Below are positions 50,433 through 59,900 of a DNA stretch of 64,000 nucleotides, in pieces. A model generated the notes under the pieces. That model was not told the DNA's origin, searched no databases, and was given only the letters and a program-made list of their open reading frames with translations. The stretch covers positions 17,575 to 81,574 of the forward strand of contig CAJUBE010000019.1 in NCBI GenBank assembly GCA_910584725.1, in the 5' to 3' direction. The DNA comes from an uncultured Lachnospiraceae bacterium (GTDB lineage: Bacteria; Bacillota; Clostridia; Lachnospirales; Lachnospiraceae). Each line of letters begins with the position of its first letter. The first letter of the stretch is position 1. Made by a program: the position numbers and the translations under genes.

Positions 50433-51812
50433 GCCGCCTGTGTTTGCTTCGTCAAACAGATCTTCCCGTGTAATATTTTTAAGCCAACTGCCGCTGCGGT
50501 AATGCCGGATGACCCAGGGCCATTTCACAAACTCGTCGGTACAGAGCAGGAAATACACCCAGAGAACGGGGAGCTTAAACACGAAAGCGGCCAAAAAACC
50601 AAGCGGCACCGCATAGCCCCACATGTCGATCACATCGCAGATCAGACCGAAGCGGCTGTCGCCGCCGGCACGGAACACGCCCGCGATCAGCGTCGTGTTG
50701 ACGGCTGCCCCCATAATGTAGTAGGTGTTGATGAGCAGCATATATTTCAGATAGTGCATGGCTGTCTCGGAAAGCTTCGCGAAATGCAGCACAAAGGGAG
50801 TGGCGATCAGCACCAACACACCGCCGATGGCGCCGGTGATGACGGTCAGCTTCATCAGCTTGGAGGCATATGCTTTCGCGCGTTCCATATCTCCCTCGCC
50901 CATCACGTTGCCGAGCAGGATGCCGCCTGCGCTGGCGGTGCCGAAACAGAGCACGGTGCCAAAGTTCCTGACCACAACCACCAGGGAGTTGGCTGCCACC
51001 GCGTCGGAACCAAGATGGCCCAGTATGACGGAGTACATGGAGAAAGCCACGCTCCAGGCGATATCGTTGCACAGGGCGGGAAGAGAGAGTCTGACAAAGT
51101 CCTGAAACAGCAGTTTGTTGTGAAGGAACATATAGCTGAATTTCAGTTTGATATCCCGGCTGAATGCAGACACGACAATACAGCCCAGAAGCTCAATGAT
51201 GCGCGACAGGGCAGTGGCGATGGCCACGCCGGTGGCACCCAGCTTCGGCGCGCCGAAAAGCCCGAAGATAAACACGGCGTTCAGGAAGATATTCAGGGTA
51301 AAGGCCATCACATTCAGAACCATGCAGACGGTCACCCGCCCGATGCTCCGAAGAACCGCCAGATAGACTTCTATAATACCCCAGCACAGATACGTCACCG
51401 TCATCACGCGCAGATATCCGGCGCCGATGGCGATCAGCTCCGCGTCGTTGGTAAAAAGCTTCATCATCAACTCGGGCGCAAGAAAGGCGAACGCGGAAAA
51501 GCCTGCGGAAATGATCAGCGAAAACCGCATGGCGATACCTTGGATGGCGCGGATCGGCTGCAGTTCGCCCTTGCCCCAATACTGCGCGCTCAACATGGAG
51601 GCCCCGGTTCCCAGACCGTAATAGATCATAAAGAGGATATTGGCGTAGTTGGCGGCCAGCGACACGGCTGAGATGGAGGACTGTCCCACATAGTTTAACA
51701 TCACCACATCCGCAGAGTTCACGGCTGCGCTCAGGAGATTCTGGATCACAATCGGAATCACCAGCTTTAGGATCTTGGGATAAAAATTGTCGTTGGCAAG
51801 TGTCTTTTGCAT
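50415..51812 (-). CDS. MATE family efflux transporter
   Basis: 465 residues, 12 membrane segments. The two MATE halves begin with LVIPIVIQNLLSAAVNSADVVMLNYVG and LSLPALCNDIAWSVAFSMYSVILGHLG. Members export cationic drugs or metabolites using Na+ or H+. GGAGG precedes ATG 51812. The C-terminal ~15 residues (FDEANTGGSSGGA) overlap the LuxR gene on the other strand. Confidence 0.92.
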   Translation of the reverse strand: MQKTLANDNFYPKILKLVIPIVIQNLLSAAVNSADVVMLNYVGQSSISAVSLAANYANILFMIYYGLGTGASMLSAQYWGKGELQPIRAIQGIAMRFSLIISAGFSAFAFLAPELMMKLFTNDAELIAIGAGYLRVMTVTYLCWGIIEVYLAVLRSIGRVTVCMVLNVMAFTLNIFLNAVFIFGLFGAPKLGATGVAIATALSRIIELLGCIVVSAFSRDIKLKFSYMFLHNKLLFQDFVRLSLPALCNDIAWSVAFSMYSVILGHLGSDAVAANSLVVVVRNFGTVLCFGTASAGGILLGNVMGEGDMERAKAYASKLMKLTVITGAIGGVLVLIATPFVLHFAKLSETAMHYLKYMLLINTYYIMGAAVNTTLIAGVFRAGGDSRFGLICDVIDMWGYAVPLGFLAAFVFKLPVLWVYFLLCTDEFVKWPWVIRHYRSGSWLKNITREDLFDEANTGGSSGGA

Positions 51813-51976
51813 GGAAAAATCCTCCGGTTTTTGCGTAAAGTGATAACATATTAATACATTCTTTTTCTCATGTCAATCGGTTTTCCCCAACATAAAAATA
51901 ATTTTAAATTATTTCAAATTTTATAGAAAAGCTACTTGCGTTTTTATGGCAGTGTGATAAAATCGTCCTCAATGGC

Positions 51977-52152
51977 TAGCGTGAAAAGAACTTCTAAAGC
52001 TCAGCAGCAATGGCTGCATCGCAAAGTCAGCAAAGCTGACTTGGAAGTTCTGGATTTGCTTCGCAAATCACTTTCACTCAGGAGAATGCCTGAAATACGG
52101 CATTCTCCGCATTGATTTGAGATTTCGCAGAGCGGAATCATGGCGGTTAGAG
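51977..52152 (+). repeat. Dispersed hairpin repeat, copy D
   Basis: Longest copy, just upstream of the second MATE gene. TAGCGTGAAAAGAACTTCT opens; arms AGAACTTC/GAAGTTCT enclose two hairpins (GCAGC/GGCTGC and AAGTCAGC/GCTGACTT). A further hairpin GATTTGC/GCAAATC is inserted (52053-52069), then ACTTTCAC closes the opening stem. The GGAGAATGCC/GGCATTCTCC and GATTTCGC/GCGGAATC hairpins and GGCGGTTAGAG follow. An in-frame ATG at its end (52140) is not the MATE start. Confidence 0.9.
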
Positions 52153-52166
52153 TTATGGAGGACATT

Positions 52167-53522
52167 ATGGAAAAAGATATGACGAAGGGCAGCCCCATGA
52201 AGCTGATTCTGGGCTTTGCCGTGCCTCTTTTGTTCGGGCTTGTTTTTCAGCAGTTCTACAGCATGGTGGACGCGATCATCGTGGGGCATTATCTGGGCGT
52301 GGATGCGCTGGCGGCGGTGGGAGCCACAGGTTCCGTGAATTTTTTGATTATCGGCTTCTGTATGGGAATCTGCAGCGGCTTCGGCATTCCGATTGCGCAG
52401 GAGTTCGGGGCAAAGCATGAGGATGCGCTGCGCAGGTTTGTGGCCAACAGCGTGTGGCTGTCCGCAATTTTCGCGGTGGTCATTACGATCGCTGTTTCCC
52501 TTCTGTGTCGGCCGATTTTACGGCTTATGCGGACGCCGGACAACATCATCGATGGCTCCTACAATTACATTATTATTATTTTTCTGGGCATACCTGTGGT
52601 GTTCCTCTACAATATGACGGCGGCCATCCTGCGGTCTCTGGGGGACAGCAGGACGCCGGTGGTGTTTCTGGTGACGGCTGCGATTTTGAATATTTTTCTC
52701 GATGTGTTCTGTATTGTAGTTATCCCCATGGGTGTGGCCGGTGCGGCGGTGGCTACGGTGGTGTCGCAGGCCATTGCGGGCTTTGCCTGCCTGATTTATA
52801 TGCGAAAAAAGTTTTCGATTCTGACGCTCTCAGAGGATGAGAGAAAATGGAACAGAGATTATGCGGCGAAGCTCTGTAATATGGGCATTCCCATGGGATT
52901 ACAGTATTCGATCACAGCCATCGGCAGCGTAATTTTGCAGAGCGCGGTGAACGGTATCGACTCCAATGCGGTGGCGGCAGTCACGGCCGGCGGCAAGGTG
53001 AGTATGCTTCTGGTGTGCCCTTTTGATGCGATGGGTTCCACCATGGCGACCTATGGTGGCCAGAATGTGGGCGCGGGCGACCTGGAGCGTGTGGACAGGG
53101 GACTTAAGAGCTGCTGTCTGCTGGGGCTGATTTATTCCCTGATTGCGCTGGGAGGCGTGTATCTGTTTGGCAAGCAGCTCCTTCTGCTATTTCTGGATGC
53201 GGGGGAGACGCAGATCATCGGCAATGCCTACTCGTTCATTCAGATCAACGCCCTGTTTTATTTCCCGCTGGCGCTTGTGAATATCGTCCGCTTTCTGATT
53301 CAGGGAATGGGCTTTAGCAGGCTGGCGGTTTTTGCGGGAGCTTTTGAGATGCTGGCGAGGGCGCTTGCAGGATTTCTGCTGGTGCCGCATTTTGGATTCA
53401 GTGCGGTGCGGTTTGCGAATCCGCTGGCATGGATTTTTGCGGATATCTTTTTGATTCCGGCCTTTTTCTTTGTGCGGAAGAGAATGGAGAATTTGTTAAA
53501 CGGGCAGCGGGAGAATACATAA
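52167..53522 (+). CDS. MATE family efflux transporter
   Basis: 451 residues, 12 membrane segments; MTKGSPMKLILGFAVPLLFG, SMVDAIIVGHYLGVDALAAVGATGSV split as usual for NorM/DinF-like clostridial MATEs, and AAILRSLGDSRTPVV. ATG 52167 has GGAGG 5 bases upstream; the in-frame ATG at 52140 lies in repeat copy D. It is from a different MATE branch than the gene at 50415 and is close in style to the ruined copy at 8137. Confidence 0.92.
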   Translation: MEKDMTKGSPMKLILGFAVPLLFGLVFQQFYSMVDAIIVGHYLGVDALAAVGATGSVNFLIIGFCMGICSGFGIPIAQEFGAKHEDALRRFVANSVWLSAIFAVVITIAVSLLCRPILRLMRTPDNIIDGSYNYIIIIFLGIPVVFLYNMTAAILRSLGDSRTPVVFLVTAAILNIFLDVFCIVVIPMGVAGAAVATVVSQAIAGFACLIYMRKKFSILTLSEDERKWNRDYAAKLCNMGIPMGLQYSITAIGSVILQSAVNGIDSNAVAAVTAGGKVSMLLVCPFDAMGSTMATYGGQNVGAGDLERVDRGLKSCCLLGLIYSLIALGGVYLFGKQLLLLFLDAGETQIIGNAYSFIQINALFYFPLALVNIVRFLIQGMGFSRLAVFAGAFEMLARALAGFLLVPHFGFSAVRFANPLAWIFADIFLIPAFFFVRKRMENLLNGQRENT

Positions 53523-53587
53523 GAGCCTTGACTTGCAGACACGGTAAAATGATTTGACAGAGGAAAGGGTAATTTAGGGAAGAGGCT

Positions 53588-54703
53588 ATGAGTGTGACGA
53601 TTTTTACAATGACCCACAAAAAGTTTCCCATGCCGGGAGACCCGATCTATGTGCCCCTGCAGGTGGGGCGTGCCGGAGCAGAAGACCTAGGATATATCGG
53701 AGATGACACGGGTGTCAGTATCTCGGAGAAGAACTGCTACTATGGAGAATTGACGGGTGTTTACTGGGTCTGGAAAAATATAAAGACATCGGATTATGTG
53801 GGGATCTGTCACTACCGCCGGTATTTCTGCACGGAGGAGGGGCGGATTCTGACCGGGAAGGAATATGAGGAAATTCTCTCGCAATACGATATCGTCACTT
53901 CTAAGCTGTTGAAGCTGAATTTTGCTTACTATGACGGGTATGCCGCAAATTATAACCTGCGTGATCTGAAGGCGGTGGAAGCGGTGATCCGACAGGATTA
54001 CCCAGATTATTACGAAACGTTTGAAAAATTGGTGCACGGCAAGGGCACTTATTTTGGCAATATGATGGTCTGCAGGAAGGAGATTTACGACGCCTACTGT
54101 GAGTGGCTTTTCGGGATTTTTGAGAAGGCGGAGGACAAAATCGACGCTTCCGGGTACGACGACTACCACAAGCGTGTCTACGGCTTTATCTCGGAGTTTC
54201 TGCTCTATGTCTGGACGCAGGTGCAGGGGCTTAGCGCTTATGAGTGTAAGGTGGGGATGACCGATGAGAAGCGTGAGACGGCCGAGATCAAGGAGAGACT
54301 GGCGGAGTATTTTGCCGGGAAGGACATTGCCGGGGCGAAGGCGTATATGCTGGCCTGTCTTGAGAGACGGCCGGATGTGCTGATGGAGGCCTCTGACATT
54401 ACGGGAGAGTTAAGGATGTCCATGCAGGTCATTGCGGTATGTGAACTGGAGCAGCAGGCTTACGGCAGCAGCACCATCGACCGCATACAAGATTTTGAGG
54501 CGCTGATGGTGCATTTTCAGAAACTGAATGACATGATTCAGGGATGGAAAGAGGGAGAATGCAAAATGTCTCCCTCAGAAGTAGAGTTTTATATGAAAAA
54601 GGAACGTATTACCGATATTGCGCTGGAAGCCTCGGCGCGGCTGTTCTATCCGGCAGAGGAGGCTTGTGAGATCGCGGAGGCTGTGAAAGCCTGCAGGGGT
54701 TAG
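53588..54703 (+). CDS. DUF4422 family glycosyltransferase-like protein
   Basis: 371 residues. The first ~235 residues are a DUF4422 domain, with IFTMTHKKFPMP, YYGELTGVYWVWKN, VGICHYRRYF and GNMMVCRKEIYDAYCEWLF. Such proteins are found in polysaccharide loci and are thought to be glycosyltransferases. The C-terminal ~135 residues are helical and of unknown role. No other polysaccharide genes adjoin it. Site GGGAAGAGGCT. Confidence 0.85.
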   Translation: MSVTIFTMTHKKFPMPGDPIYVPLQVGRAGAEDLGYIGDDTGVSISEKNCYYGELTGVYWVWKNIKTSDYVGICHYRRYFCTEEGRILTGKEYEEILSQYDIVTSKLLKLNFAYYDGYAANYNLRDLKAVEAVIRQDYPDYYETFEKLVHGKGTYFGNMMVCRKEIYDAYCEWLFGIFEKAEDKIDASGYDDYHKRVYGFISEFLLYVWTQVQGLSAYECKVGMTDEKRETAEIKERLAEYFAGKDIAGAKAYMLACLERRPDVLMEASDITGELRMSMQVIAVCELEQQAYGSSTIDRIQDFEALMVHFQKLNDMIQGWKEGECKMSPSEVEFYMKKERITDIALEASARLFYPAEEACEIAEAVKACRG

Positions 54704-54765
54704 GCGTCCTTAAAGGAACGGGTAAATGCCTCGTTGTCCTTTCGCCGGATACACATATCGCAGCG

Positions 54766-56163
54766 TTACGGCTGCCTTGGCAGCGTCACAAACCCCTCAT
54801 CCCAATACATATAGTACAGCCCCTTCTCCTTCGTGTATCCGAAAATAAAGGAGCGCGGATATCTGTCCTCCCCTTCCCCAAATTCCGTGAACAGCACGGC
54901 GATCGCCGGAACGCCGCCGTCCGGGGCATCCGCGTGATACAGCGCGTAAGTGCTTTCCATATAGCCGTTGTCGTTTATATTCTGCAGTTCGTCATTGATG
55001 ACATCACCGTAATCTTTCCCGTCGATATAAAAAGTATAGCTGCTTTCCCCGGTCTCCGGGTCAACGACCTGACCGTAGAAGGCGAGTCCCTCCTCCGTGC
55101 CGTCCCCGTCCAGATCAAAATAGCAGTCGGGCGTGCCGTCCACAACAGGCTCAAAAGTTTCCGGGTCAGATTTGTAGATATAGTAGCGTTCATCCACAAA
55201 ATTGCCGTTGTAACGGTAGTCTTCTTTTAATCCCAGATCATACGCTTTCTCGTAGGGAAGCATAAAGGCAATTTCCCCGGAGGCATAGGGACCGAGTGAA
55301 TAGGGGGCAGCTAAAAAGCTGATGCCGCTCCGGGTAAATACCCAGTTGTCCCCGCCAAACAGCGTGCTGTCCAGATCATCTTTGGAGGGGGGACCGAACA
55401 GTTTATCTTTGTAGGCGGGGGTCTCCGCCAGATTGACCATGTAATCCAGAACCGTGGCGTGAAAGGCTTCGTAGTCGTCTGCAATCTCATCGAAGGAGAG
55501 AAGCTCGCCCGTTTTCGCACTGTAGTTTCTGCCGCCGGATCCGTAGTTGCCGTGGGCGCCGCCGGTGAAATCGTAAAGGGTGATCTGGAAGGAGATCACG
55601 GCGTCATCCATGCGTGTCACTTTCACACTGACATCCGTACTGTAGCCGAGAAAGTCCCAGCCGTCTTCCCCGAGGCTTGCCGCATAGTCCTCACGTGCCA
55701 TGTCCACAGTCCCGTTGTTATCCGTGGAAAAGGTTTTGTAGTATGCTTCCAGATCGGCGTTGATTTTTTCCGCGATATCCTCTGCGCCCTTGATTTGCAC
55801 CACGGGCATCTGCACGCTGTTTGTGAAAATCACCGTGCCGTCGTCGCTTTTCACTTCGTCGATGGATTTCTCAAAAGTGACGGAGACGGGATTTTCCTGC
55901 TGTTCTGCGTCGGAAACATCGGATGTGACATCTGTGTCAGAATTTTCACCGGTATTCTCAGCGGCGTCTCCTGTCTGCGAAGTGTCCTGTGGATTTTCAG
56001 TCTCTGCCCCGGCGGAATCTCCGTCATCGGTAATCGGTGAGATTTCCAGCCCGGTGTCCGTATCGGAATTGTTTTCTGTGCCACATGCGCCCACGCTTCC
56101 CGCAAGGAAAGCGGCAGCAAGCAGTATGGCTGATTTTTGGAGGGAGAGCGGTTTCCTTTTCAT
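54766..56163 (-). CDS. RsiV/PdaC-like lipoprotein (DUF4163-DUF3298 type)
   Basis: 465 residues. Signal peptide with lipobox GSVGAC (Cys27), an acidic low-complexity linker (~30-95), then a domain like DUF4163/DUF3298 (VSVTFEKSIDEVKS, FQITLYDFTGGAHGNYG, AKTGELLSFDEI). Such domains occur in anti-sigma factor RsiV and deacetylase PdaC. The C-terminal ~150 residues hold DLDGDGTEEG, an EF-hand-like calcium loop seen in repeat-type extracellular domains. No sigma factor adjoins. AGAGGACC precedes the start. Confidence 0.82.
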   Translation of the reverse strand: MKRKPLSLQKSAILLAAAFLAGSVGACGTENNSDTDTGLEISPITDDGDSAGAETENPQDTSQTGDAAENTGENSDTDVTSDVSDAEQQENPVSVTFEKSIDEVKSDDGTVIFTNSVQMPVVQIKGAEDIAEKINADLEAYYKTFSTDNNGTVDMAREDYAASLGEDGWDFLGYSTDVSVKVTRMDDAVISFQITLYDFTGGAHGNYGSGGRNYSAKTGELLSFDEIADDYEAFHATVLDYMVNLAETPAYKDKLFGPPSKDDLDSTLFGGDNWVFTRSGISFLAAPYSLGPYASGEIAFMLPYEKAYDLGLKEDYRYNGNFVDERYYIYKSDPETFEPVVDGTPDCYFDLDGDGTEEGLAFYGQVVDPETGESSYTFYIDGKDYGDVINDELQNINDNGYMESTYALYHADAPDGGVPAIAVLFTEFGEGEDRYPRSFIFGYTKEKGLYYMYWDEGFVTLPRQP

Positions 56164-56180
56164 GATGTGGTCCTCTTTTC

Positions 56181-56747
56181 TTAGTTCGTTGTTTTGTATG
56201 TCCAGTAACCGTCATACGCGTAACCTGTTTTCCCGATCAGATATTGCGCTGACTTGGTATATCCTGCTTTCTGCATGGCTTTTGCCCGCTCCACCGCATA
56301 GATGGGGACTTTGGTAATGATGCCGTCGCAGTTCAGCATTTCCGGAAGATGCGGCGTGATCAGTGTTGTAATGTCGTACAGCGCGTCTTCCTTTTCATAG
56401 TCGCTGCGAACGTCGATCCGCAGGATTCCCATATTATGATAGACATCTTCGGAAACTCTTAAACACAGTTCAACGGTTCCGATTACCGTCGAGGACGCTT
56501 TGTCAATAATGGAGAGCCTTGCGAACCAGCCGTTTTGATAGGAGGATTTCCAAAAAGCAAGCGCCTCCGCCATCCGTTCCTTTGTCGCGTAATAAAAATT
56601 GTCGCCGTCGCAGTTATCGCTGTTAAAAAACGGCAGGGCGTTTTTGTCGCTGTAAACTTTTAAAAGATCGTCGCAGTCTTCCTCTTGAAATAGCCGCAGC
56701 ACAAATTTATCGCTTTCCAGCGTAGGACAGAACTCGTAAATACTCAT
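56181..56747 (-). CDS. GNAT family N-acetyltransferase (RimL-like)
   Basis: 188 residues. FCPTLESDKFVLRLFQEEDCDDLLKVY is the RimJ/RimL-type start, and GTVELCLRV and ERAKAMQKAGYTKSAQYL are later family strands; the acetyl-CoA loop (VRSDYEKEDALYDI) is degenerate, which casts doubt on catalysis. A perfect GGAGGTG precedes ATG 56747. It lies 17 bases from the lipoprotein gene on the same strand. Confidence 0.78.
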   Translation of the reverse strand: MSIYEFCPTLESDKFVLRLFQEEDCDDLLKVYSDKNALPFFNSDNCDGDNFYYATKERMAEALAFWKSSYQNGWFARLSIIDKASSTVIGTVELCLRVSEDVYHNMGILRIDVRSDYEKEDALYDITTLITPHLPEMLNCDGIITKVPIYAVERAKAMQKAGYTKSAQYLIGKTGYAYDGYWTYKTTN

Positions 56748-56915
56748 ATGGCACCTCCGTGAAATGTTTTTTAAATTGTATCATATAACCGGCGGGGTCA
56801 CAATGCTGTCTTGGGTGATGAGAATAGCGGTTTAAAAACGTTGGAGTGAGATGTTGCAGGCTTGGTTTTGGATGTGTACAATGAAATAATCAGACAGATT
56901 GGAAAGAAGGGTATT

Positions 56916-59900
56916 ATGGGAAATGTGTTAACTTTGTTTGAAAAGCAGACGGCAGACTGGTTTGCCGATACGCTGGGGGAGCCGACTCCCGTGCAGAAGG
57001 AAAGCTGGCCTGTCATCGCGGAGGGAAGCCATGCGCTGATTTCCGCGCCCACGGGTACGGGGAAAACCTTGTCGGCTTTCTTTGTGTTTCTGGAGCGGAT
57101 GAAGCGACAGGCGACAGCCGGGACGCTGCCGCAGGAATTACAGCTCATCTATGTTTCTCCGCTCAAGTCTTTGGCGGCGGATATCCGGGAGAACCTAAAG
57201 CGTCCCTTAGAGGGGATTGGCGCGCAGGAAATGATATCGGTGGGAATCCGCACGGGAGATACTTCCCAGCGGGACAGGCAGAGAATGGTCAGAAAACCGC
57301 CGCATATTCTGATCATCACGCCGGAATCTCTGTATCTGATGCTCACCAGCAAGACGGGGCAGAACGTGCTGGCGACAGCCGGTGCGGTGATCATCGACGA
57401 GCTGCACGCTCTGATCGATACAAAAAGAGGCGCGCATTTGATGCTTTCTCTGGCAAGGCTGGATCATCTGTGCGGAAAATCTCTGCAGCGCATCGGACTG
57501 TCCGCCACCATAGAGCCGTTGGAGACAGCGGCGCAGTATCTGGCGCCAGAGGAGGTAAAAATCATTGCGCCAAACATGAAAAAACAGGTGCGGCTGGAAA
57601 TTTTAAGCCCCTATCCGGATGCGACCAAGGGTCCCCGAAAGGATCCCGTGTGGGAGGAGTTGGGGAAGCTGGTCTATCAGTACTGCCAAGGCAGCCGCAG
57701 CGTGATTGCCTTCGTGGAGGGAAGGAGATATGCGGAGAAACTTGCATATTATGTAAACCAATTAGGAGGAGACGGTTTTGCCAGAGTACACCACGGAAGC
57801 CTTTCCAAAGAGCAGCGAATGGAGACGGAATTGCAGTTGCGGGACGGGAAGCTGAGACTGTTGTGCGCCACATCTTCTATGGAACTGGGAATCGATGTGG
57901 GGGAGATCGATCAGGTACTGCAGGTGGGCTGTCCCCGCACGATTTCGGGAACGATGCAGCGGCTGGGACGGGCAGGTCATAACCCGGGGCGTGTCAGCGT
58001 GATGTATCTGTTTCCCAGAATGGCGGCGGAGTGTGTGTCCTGCGGCATGACGGCGCAGCTTGCAAGGGAAGGCGGCGTGGAACACGTCAAACCGCCCACA
58101 CAGTGTCTGGATGTGCTGGCGCAGCATCTGGTGTCCATGGCGGCATTTCGGAGTTATGAGATCGATGAGGTGATGGAAATTCTGCCCCGCGCATGGTCTT
58201 TTTGCAAGATCACCAGAGAGGATGTGAAGGCGGTCCTTTCCATGCTGGCGGGAGATTATGAGCATGAGAGGGATATTCCCGTGCGGCCGAGGATCCTTTA
58301 TGACAGGATCCATGAGAAGGTGGAGGGAGACGGCTACAGCAGGATGTTAGCCGTGTCGGCGGGCGGAACGATTCCCGACAAAGGATTATATACGGTAAAG
58401 AACGAGGAAGGCGTCAGGCTGGGCGAGGTGGATGAGGAATTTATCTATGAGTCCCAAAGGGGGGATCGGTTTATCCTCGGTTCTTTTGCGTGGAAGATTA
58501 CGAATATCAGCCGTGACACCGTGACGGTGACGCAGGCAAAGATGGAAGGCGCGAGGCTCCCTTTTTGGCATGGGGAGATCAAAGGGAGGGACAAGCGGAC
58601 AGGAGAAGCGTTTGGGCGTATTTTTCGTTCGCTGCAGGGCGCTTACGAGGAGGACAGATTACAGGAGGCGCTTGGCGAATTAGGGCTTGACGAGACGGCG
58701 GCGTCTTTGGCGTCCGGCTATCTGGAGCGGCAGATCAAGGCGGCGGGCAGCCTGCCGGATCATGAGACGATCATTGTGGAACACTTTAAGGATACGGTGG
58801 GAAACAGCCAGATGATGGTGCATTCTGTCTTTGGCAGGCGGATCAATGCGCCCCTGTCCCTGCTTGCGGCGCAGACGGCAAGAGAAGAATTGCAGATGGA
58901 GATCGGCAGCGTCGACGAGGAGGACGGCTTTCTGCTCTATTCCTATGGCGATCAGAAACTGCCCGAAGGACTGCTGCAGAGAGTGGATGCGGATGCGTGC
59001 CTGCGAAAGCTGGAAATTTTACTGCCTGCCACGCCGCTTTTTAATATGGCGTTTCGCTACAACAGCGGCAGGGCGTTGATGATGGGCGTGCGGAAAAACG
59101 GCAGACAGCCCCTGTGGATGCAGAGATTAAAGAGTGCGGAAATGCTGGAACAGTTGGTCAGGGAGCAGGCGCACCCGCTGATTCGGGAGACAAGGCGGGA
59201 GTGTATGCAGGAGCTGTGGGACGCGGAAGGGGTGCAGGCGCTGCTCTATGATATCCGCAGCGGCGCGGTCAGGGTGCGGGAAATCTATACGGACATACCG
59301 TCCCCCATGTCGCTGCCTCTACAGTGGAGTCAGGAAGCGGCGGTGATGTATGATTATGCGCCCACGCCGCGGGGAATCCACGGTGCGGTGGAGGAGGCTT
59401 TGGCGAAAGAAAAGCATCTGATCCGTCCGGGGGAGCGTGAACTTTCAGAGGTGCAGGAGAGAAACCGCCTGCCAGGAGATGAGAAACAGCTGCATTCCCT
59501 TCTCATGACCGAAGGCGATCTGGCGGCGGGGGAACTGGATATCCTGGTGGAATGGCTGGACAGTCTGGCAAAGGAAGGCAGAGTGCTGTATCTGGAGCAG
59601 GGGTTGTGGATTGCCGCGGAGCAGGAGGCGGAGTATGATGCAGCGCTGGGCGGGACGGAAGTGGCAAAAGCGGCATTGCAGGATTGCTTGGGTTCTGGCA
59701 GCAGGCAGACGGAAGAAACTGCGGGACGGCAAACGGCGGAGCAGGAAGGCGAACAGATTTTAGATGCGCAGCTTCACATTGTCAGGCGGATGCTGCGTTA
59801 TAGGGGTGCGGCGGATGCCAAACAGACGGCGGATCGCTATGGGTGGTCTGCAGCATTGGCGGAGGAAATTCTGGAAGAATTGTGTCGGCAGCAGGCGGCA

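Noticed and set aside
50502..51671. Long plus-strand frame opposite the MATE gene
   Set aside because: Antisense shadow: His- and Gly-rich composition, no family motif, and the minus strand encodes a clear MATE protein.
55459..56317. Plus-strand frames opposite the RsiV-like lipoprotein
   Set aside because: Shadow frames without ribosome sites; the minus strand has signal peptide, lipobox and domains.
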